From Lytechinus pictus (Eukaryota > Echinodermata > Echinoidea > Temnopleuroida > Toxopneustidae): a stretch of DNA of 64,000 nt. The translations under genes were made by a program, and so were the position numbers. Numbering within the stretch: the stretch's first letter is position 1; each line of letters starts with the position of its first letter. The DNA is taken from contig NC_087245.1 of NCBI RefSeq assembly GCF_037042905.1, forward strand, positions 28,832,001-28,896,000, read 5' to 3'. Below, piece after piece: positions 12,501 to 21,500 of this stretch. The notes below the pieces were generated by a model. That model did no database searches, was not told where the DNA came from, and worked only from the letters and a program-made list of their open reading frames with translations.

Positions 12501-15500
12501 CGACAAGTATTTGCTTTCATCTTTATTTTTCATCACAGTACAGTACAGCACCCCACCCCACCCAACTACCTGTATATATAGGGTGCAAACGTGTACTTCT
12601 TTTTATTACTGTGTTTGGGATGTCCTAAATGTTTACTATACTTTGGTGCAAGTTTGAAAATTGTTTTTCACCTACATAATTTTCAAGAATAGAATTTTCT
12701 TGGGATGAACCTCGGGAGGCGGCTCATAAGAAATACTGCACTGAACGTGGCCAGTAACAATAAGTTGCTAATTCAACTGAGTATATGCAGTTCAAATTTA
12801 TATTCAAAGACGATCCATCACGAAAGGATGAACATTTTTGTAAGCTTTTAATAAAATACCAACACCATTCCCACAATTTACAAGACATACCTTCTTCGCA
12901 GAACTCCCCAAAGTAGCAGGGATCGCAAAGACAATAGAACCTTATTGTTGGATCATCATGACAAGTTCCTCCGTTGACACACGGATTCAAATGGCACATC
13001 GATCCTGTATAAGGGATTGTAAAAGAAAAGCCCATTATTCAGAGACCCGAGTTCCGTTTTAGAGTTATGATTGATTCAATCAACTTCAACTATGTGGAAA
13101 TCCATCAGTTTCTTATTTTTTCCTACTGGAAATTTGCACAAACAGTAACTTTGATCTATTCTAATAATAATAATACTTACTGAAAAGCTGGCAAGTGTTT
13201 CCTACGTAGTTTTCCAAACAGTCACAAGTAAATCCGCCAAGACTCTCTCTGCAGCTTCCTCCGTTTAAACACGGCGGGGAAAGGCATGCTGAAAATGAAA
13301 TAAAATGCTAATAGTAATAACAATGATAGATTGCATTTCATCGATTTGCTTCTTTAACGACGCACTACATATCACCCTTGATTTTGCTCAAAATATTCTT
13401 GAAAGGATTCCTTAAGTCTAAATGAAAGAAGAAAGACGTAATCCACGAACTTCGGTAATTAGACGGGAAGTTCACCCTGACGTAATGTTTGCTGTAGAAA
13501 TACCAGAGAAAAAATAATGAAATATATTGATGAGGTTTGAGAAAAATCCATTAAATGATAAGAAAGTTATCTGAATTTTATTATTTTTATCATGTTTATT
13601 TGTTACGTCAAATATACGAGCAGCTGTCCCATATCTTATGCAATATAAAATGCACAAATTTCAATTTTTAAATGCTCCATGATGACTAAAAATTTTCTTT
13701 CAGGATCGGGTTTGAAATAATTTGTCGGTTGAAGGTACAATTAAACACATTTTCATTTTTTTTTGAAAATGTGATTTTATTTTCTTTTCTTTTTAATCAC
13801 GATCCATGGGAAGCTGCTCGCGCATGACACAACAAATAAAAAAATCTAGAAATTCTTTAAATCTTGGATAGATTTTTCTTGAACCGTTAGCGCTAATTGC
13901 CATTTTTTGTTAAACCTACAATATTTTTTTTTTCATTTTTAACTTTCCAGTTAAAGTGAATAAGGCTATTTTTGTCTTTATTCATTGATCGGGTCGAGGA
14001 AAGGTCACGAATTCCAAACTTAGTGAAAGAAAGCACTTATTGTGTTGGTGGGATGTTCACCACGTTCATCATAAATATTTCAATTGTACAACTACAAATT
14101 AAATACTTGGTAAGTTTATTTCGTCATCAATATCTCTTATTGGGGGAGTATAATTATGGAATAGTACAGTGGGAACTAGTAGGCGCTCCACGAATAAGGT
14201 CAGTGCCGTACTGTGCCGTCAGTGCCGTACTCCCCGCATGGGGGGGGGCACCAGCAAACAAAATTGAGTCACTTAGTAGGCGCGCGAAGCGCGCCCAAAG
14301 GCCAGGTATACTGACCCAATAGAGATATTTTAAGGGCTGTGTCATTAAAAGGATATGTATCTCACTAATCAAATAACGCGAGCGCCAAGCGCGGGCTGAA
14401 AACTTCTGATATTCCGACCTAAAAAATAGACATTATTAGCAATTTTTTTTGTAATTACACGTACCTGTCTCACTAAACAAACAATACAAGGGCGAAGCGA
14501 GACCTAAAATTGTTTGCATATATTGACCCCAACCATGGAAATTTTAAGGGCATAGTCATCTAATGCGAGCGCCAAGCGCGTGCAGATTTTTTTTAAATAT
14601 TACAGCTAAACACATTAATGACTTTTTGTTATCATTGTTATCATGAATATGATACGTATCTCACTAATCAAATATAGCGACAGGGAAGCGCGAGCTGAAA
14701 TTTTTTGATATTCAGACCAGAAGAAAGGGACATTTTAAGGACTGTTTTTGAAATTCATGAAGAGCAGACATAGTTCCCCAATCCACCAATGCGAACGTAA
14801 ACACGGACTGGAAATGTTTTATATTCAGACCTTACAGGGGAAATCGCTTTAAGTAGTCATCAAAAGTTGTTACTACATAAATTAATAGAAGCTCGCAGTG
14901 CAAGGAAATATATTTGGTTGTATGTTGACTGGAAAACAGGATTATTAGAACCATTATACCTCCTTGCACAGGATTATTTTTCTCATTAAACAGACAATAT
15001 GCAAGCACCAGGAGTGATACACCCATAGGCCTACGCAAAATATGTTTCAGAAAGTTATGAATAAATATATTTTATGTAATATATTCTCGTATAATATAAT
15101 TTCTTATTCCCCACTGTTTCTCTTTCTTCCTCCCTCTTTTCTCCTTTCCCCCGTTTTTTTTGCCTGCCGATGGGGAGTGCCCCCCCCCCCGTAGTTACCG
15201 CACTAAATAAGGTACCCATGCCCCCCTCCCCCTGCCTTGGAAAATGGGCATTTGACACTCACCTGGAATCGTGCAATGTAGACCTATAGCTCCATTTGTA
15301 TGCGGGGACCCCAATATGCGCCCATCGTAATTTGTCAAGTATTTCAACACCAACCGGATAGTGTCTCCGCTGGGGTTTTGTAGCAATGGGCACGTCAGCT
15401 TTGACTTAGACATATTATGGTATTGTTGATGTTTGTCTGGGCATGGATTGTTCCTACAAACAAAGACACAAACACAAATCTTCTTAAATTGGCATGCCCT

Positions 15501-18500
15501 TGACTTAAGTTTTGATTCCTAATTTACATTTTGAAGATTTTAAGTTTCTTTTTATTTCATATTTTTAGCAGTAAGCCTATTCATGTGGGCCTACTCGCTT
15601 TCACCTTAGATCTCCAGTCATGATTCATGATCATTGTCAAGAAACAAACCCACCAAAACAACTTCTAGAAAACTTAAAGACAGGAACCAAGTCTCGTGAC
15701 CATAAAGCTACGGGAAAGAGATCGAAAGTCGTCAGCAAATTTATCCCCCCCTTTTTTTTTTTTGGGGGGGGGTTAAAGCTCCACCTGACCCTTCCTCATT
15801 GCCACTGCTTGCTCGTGCTACCAACAATCTCTTGTCCAAGTACGAATATAGCCATGTCGAATCGTGCCATTAGAATTTACAAAATATGTAATTGATTAAA
15901 TACAAATAAAAGTCAAATATAGTTACGAATCATGTACAGATCAATTAATAGAAATTGTGCAATAACATTATTTTATGATTACTAAAGCTTGTTAAAAATA
16001 TATCAACTGTGTATCATGGAAATAAGAAGATCCTCTAAGAAGTACTGCTTGTAGAGTGTTTATCGCCTACTACATTAAAATGATTGTGTTTAATAAACAA
16101 TTGAAGAAACTTGAGGAAATTAGTCAAAGCATAGCACTAAAGTTTGTGTCGAAATCAGATGTAAAATTAAAAAACAATTGCATCATTGTAAAGGAGTTGC
16201 ATGTTAATCCCTGTCATAAAGCAAAGTAGAGCCAATGATGTCATACACGCAGTTCATGTCTTTCTTTCGTATTTTTCTATTAATATAAATTGTAATTATT
16301 ATTTATCATTTTCATGAATAGAGCAACGTCACCGATTAATAATAAATTTACTAATACTAATGCTGCTGCTGCTACTATTACTACTACTACTACTACTAGT
16401 AGTAGTACAACAGCAACTACTAATAACAATGATTTACGTTATTTATCAGAAATTGAAATATTGCGGAGTAAGATATACTAGTAAAAAGACACTATAAAAT
16501 AATCATACCCGATGTCCACAAATCGTACATCAAGGTTTTTTTTATAAAGATAAGCGAAACCCAAAAGTGTCATTTGAGCCTATCCAATTTTGAATCGAAG
16601 TAGTGTCGGTGATAAACTTGCTTGTCTTTCTCTAATGTCTTCAAATCAAATTATTCTTGGGTGGATTTGGCCTTAGAAAAATACAATATTTTACACATCT
16701 AGACTTACCAATGAATGCCCAGATGTAGATAAGAATATGCATTTTTCAAGTTTTTAAGATTTGTTCCATTGTTCTGATTGTGAACTAGTGAATAGGGACT
16801 TGTCGTGATAGAACTTCACACCAAGGACTAGTTCGTTCAAAAACAACCGCGTCAATTCAAGGCCATCAACATGATATGGTGGGTAGTCACTAAATTTCTG
16901 GTTCAAAACAATTTCATGAGCTAATGCTAATAGCCGCTGCGGAGTGCATGGGGTTTGATCATAGTTTAACCCCCCCCCCCCCACTTTTTCACCCACTTAA
17001 AGGGGAAAATCATCCTGACGAAAAGTTTATTGTAAAAATAGCAGAAAAAATATTGGTGAAGGTTTGAGGAAATAAAATTCATTATAGATTAAAACACTTA
17101 TCAGAATTTTCAGTCATATATGAGCAGCTGCCTCATGTTTTGTAATTTAATTTCACTTTTTTTAATGATTCATGATTACTAAAAATGCTCTTCATTCAGG
17201 AGCGAGTGTGTGATTATTCGTTGATATGCTAAAGGTAAAACTAAATCATTTTTTTAATTTTGTGAGAAAATGGCATATCATTGTGTTTTTGGGGTATATA
17301 CGAGACATGCGAACCTGCTCGCTTGTGACGTCACAAATCAAAAAGTTATAATTCTGATAACTTTTCAAATCTTTAATGGATTTTCCTCATACCTTCACCA
17401 ATATCTTTTTTATTATTTCTGCTATTTTACAATTATAAACTTTTTCAAAAGGGTTTTATTATTCATATAAAATGAAACAGTTGTGAAACTATTTTTCATT
17501 TACTTGTACCTCGCCTGTCCAACTGAATTTAAGAACAATGTGATCCTTTTAAAACATTTCGTCGTTCGTAAATACTCATTGGCATTCCGCAAGGCTCGGT
17601 CCTAGGCCCAGTATTTGCATTGTTTGTAAATGCGTCTAAGAATATGATATGAGGTAAAGGTGATAACGAAAGTGCAAGGGGTCTTGTGAAGGTCACGCCG
17701 CATTATCATAGAACTATTAGAAATATAGAAAGTCAACTGATTCTCGCTTTGTTTTGATCATGGGCCAGGTTACCATGGTTACATGTATACGCCTGACAAA
17801 AGCAACTTTTCAGCCTGAAGATTGCCTAGAGATTTTTTCAAGTTTTGTCTTTTTTTTTTTTTACTTGTGCATGATTTATGTACGCTTCGGTTTCTTTCTC
17901 CACTTTGTTCTATTTTCTTTCATGCTTCTGCATAATATATTTCATGCATGCCTCATCAAATCAGATTTGCTTTCAGAAGTCACGAATTTTACCATTGTGT
18001 GAGAGTCATTGGTCCCCCTTCATAAAGAATGTGATGGACAATGAGCACGCGTAACCTTGGAAACTGTTGCAATGTCGAAACTGTCGAAATCGTGGCATCG
18101 TGTTTGCCCGACATAATTTTTTCTTTGTAATTTATTTTTTGGTTTATGAGAAAATGTGGCATGGTTGGCATGTTGCTGGCTACGAGGGGCGGGAAGAGGA
18201 GGAGTGCTAGGCCGGTCGCCTCTCTATGCCAAAAAGTAAGGGGCTAAGGGGCAAATTGTGGCTCCGCCCCTTTTAGCATACACATAAGGCGGGTAGGGTG
18301 AGAGGGGTAATAAATAAATAAATTTTGGGGTCGCTGGCTTGGCGCGCGAATAGATTATCTCAATTGGAAATACATTTGTAACATTCAACGGTTTTAAAGG
18401 TTATAAATGAAATTTACATTATGTCAAAGCTAGTCTAGAATGGGATGCAGTGTACCGACAGAAAATAAGCACTCTCTTTCACAACACACACACACTCACA

Positions 18501-21500
18501 CTTTTTTTTAAAACAAGTTCACACCTAGTTACCATTAATGCATATAGCATTTCCATTTATTTGAAAGCAGGATAAAAGGGCATTGTATATTAAATGCCTT
18601 GCTCACGGGCATAGCTGCCGCGGCCGGGGATCGAACCCCGGACTTTTTCATGTATAGCCAGGCGCCTTAGACCACTCGGCCACGGCACACACACTTAGCC
18701 ACACACCCTAGCCCACTCACCTTCACGAACCACAATTCCCGTTTACTCAACATTTGCCTTTTCCCACCTTTTTCTAATAAGGAATGGTTAAAGCATAGAC
18801 CCTACTGGATCCATGGTTAAAGTAAACCAAAATAAAGGAGAGAATCCATCTTAACAGAGAGAATAAAATGAGAGGAGCAATCTAAAACTTGTTTCATTAA
18901 AATTGGTTATAGAATAAGCGAGTTATGGAAGTTTGAAAAGTCTTGTACTTTATATTGGAATCCTCAAATTGACAAACGCGCTTCAAATTGGCTGATTTTG
19001 TGGACTACTCTCCATTTTACAAATTTATTTTACATATTTCACATCTCCTCCTGACCTTGACATATGTGGTGTGAATTATAATTTTCCATGACATATGTTA
19101 TGCTCAGAAGGAGGCAAGATACAGTTTGAAAGATAATGGGAGGTGTCGTGGCTGAGTGGTCTAAGGCGCCTGACTGGAAATGGAAAGTTCGGGCTTCGAT
19201 CCCCGGCCGCCACACGTACCTATGCCCGTGAGCTTTTAATCGGCAATGCTCTTTTATCCTGCATTGAAATAAATGAAAATGCTATAGGTGTGCACTTGTC
19301 AAAAAAAAAAAAAAAGATATTCGGGGGAAATCTGAGAATCAGTACAAAAGAAATGGAGAGTTCTCAATATCTGCAATTCTTAAGCATGGTGGCCAATTTG
19401 AGGATCCCCATACAGAGTACAATAAGACTTTTCAAACGTCCATAACTCTCTTATTTCATAACCGATTTTTGATGAAACTTTTTTTAATTGTTCCTCTTAT
19501 ATGACTCTTTCCAATAAGATTGCTTCTCTTCTTGTGTATTTCGTTTTCTTTGAGAGAGGGCTACCCATAATGTGTGGTATGATTTTGTTAAAATTTATCT
19601 CGTTTCACATCTTAATGTTCTTTACTTTATCAACATTTTCGTTTACAGATGGACAATTCAGAGTTCGTGCTGTAGTGATTCTAGACCACCCTTGGGAAGA
19701 AACTTTAGCGACTTCATCGACCACAGAAAGCATAGAATTAGCCAATAATATCACATACGGTGTGAGTAGTTTATACTAGTAACCATTTTTAGATAAGAAA
19801 AAAAAAAGGGAAAAAAAAGAAGTTGGCCGTAGCTCTGCCAACTTATATTTTTCATTCGAACTCGACCCTCCACCGCGAATTCTATTTTTTTTTATTAGTT
19901 AATTTCATTTCTTTATCAATTTTCAACATACAAATCAGAAATCCGAAAATAAAAATCAATATCAATGGAAAGATTAGGTTCCAGCGACAATTTAGATACG
20001 AAGTGTATTATCACATCCAAATTTTGTGACAATCAAGTAATTTACTAACCAAAACTATTAAAAACAATATGAGTAAATGTACAAGACAATGCGCTGCCTT
20101 CTATAACACACAGTGATACACAGTTTGACAACACTGAGTTTCACTGTGGTCACACTGTGTTAACGCTGTGTTCATAGAATCATTCCAGTGCGATAAATGG
20201 GAACATGCTTTCACACTGTGGTGCACACCGTGGTACATGGTGTTTCAATTACAAATAATGATTTAACCACAGAATAAAAAAAATGTCCAACTTTATCGCA
20301 GTGGAATGAAGATGTATACACAGTATATAGTGAAAATCATTTTTATTTTGTGTGTATTTATTCACTGTTAACGCACTGCGTACTATACAGTGTAAAAATA
20401 AATTCCAATTCATCGCAGTGAAATGAGTGAACACTGGGTGGTAACAGTGTAAACCGCAGTGTGTCGACTGTTTTTTCCGGCAAGGCTATTATTCCACAGC
20501 GATAAACGGGAACGCGTTTTCACATTGTGATGCATACTGTTTCAATTACAAATGGTGACTTAACCACAGTTCGAAAATGGATTATGGCATTGGAGTGAGA
20601 GTACACGTGTGAGATAAAAATGATTTTTTTTTAATTCTATGTGTAAATTAAGTGTTGACGCACTGCTTTTACCACGTGTGAAAATGTATTTCAATTTATC
20701 GGAGTGAAATAAGTGAAGAAAATGTGGCCACATTGTAAATCATTGAGGCGACTGCATTCTTTCCGGTAGGGCTGCCGGATATATCAATGCGTTACCTATT
20801 GATTTTTACCAATTTTGATTTTCAATATACGATTTATTACGATCTAGATCAAACATCGTTTTTCTTTGGCAATGCCCATGTGGAATAGGCATTAATTGAA
20901 TAGGCATTGAGTGCTGCACTCAACCCAGGTGAGGTAAATAAGTACCGGTAGGAAGTAATTCCTTAAGAAGCTGTGTGCGCTCTGAACGCCGAGCTTAGCC
21001 GGGTAATATAGGAGCGCAATATAAATACCCTATATCATTATTATTATTATTAATTGTGACCTACTTTCGTCCCATGCCAGTCTTGTATAAACGGCAACAC
21101 TTAAAATAGAAATATCTTTGTTTCTCCTCCTCAGATAAATTCAACGTTTACTGATCAGAGTTCTTCGTTCAGAGACATCTTCCTGGGCGTAGATATGTTT
21201 TCATTTTCGTGAGTAGCATAGCAAACTTTACCTACAAACATATGCCAAGTCATTCTTAATTCAGTGAATTGCATTTATATCAATCAACTAATTCTTTCAG
21301 TTAAAGTAATGAAACTAGCATTAATTACAAATGATGTAAAATCATCTTCTCACAGAATAACCCTATTTAGTAAATGTACGCTGAACTATTTTCCCTTAAA
21401 AAAGAAAAAATGTTTTATAATTATTAAACATATATTGTTTTTTAATTATACATATAATTAACAATGAATAGCCTCATAATATGGAAAGACGATATTATCA

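Larger units (their letters stand above)
8869..19648. other. Intron 5 of SEA gene 1 with a nested antisense gene and many repeats
   Basis: A 10.8 kb intron. It holds the minus-strand EGF gene (15453-11283), a hAT-like element (9260-9490), a second TIR element (9749-10043), family R1 (10215-10550), a GCGAAGCGC-core tandem repeat (14270-14830), two TTAA-type MITEs (13462-13960, 17001-17465), a reverse-transcriptase scrap (17576-17640) and two tRNA-type SINEs (18483-18691, 19141-19316). A 20-bp direct duplication lies at 12221-12260. The region 15470-16960 shows no further convincing gene, only a CTG/ACT microsatellite near 16353-16410. Confidence 0.6.

Noticed and set aside
16680-16735. Signal-peptide-like minus-strand exon MHILIYIWAFI with a GTAAGT donor
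   Set aside because: The donor leaves phase 1, while the EGF-gene exon at 15453 needs phase 2. Kept only as a reminder that the true first exon is still missing.
16754-16996. Minus-strand ORF with LALAHEIVLNQKFSDYPPYH and LELTRLFLNELVLGVKFYHD
   Set aside because: It reads like protein and has an AG at its start, but no donor of the right phase links it to the EGF gene and no family was recognised; it borders a C-tract and a MITE.
18616-18687. A functional tRNA-Leu gene on the minus strand
   Set aside because: The acceptor stem and both pol III boxes are present, but the anticodon arm does not pair, the long variable arm is missing, and a SINE body shared with 19141-19316 follows.
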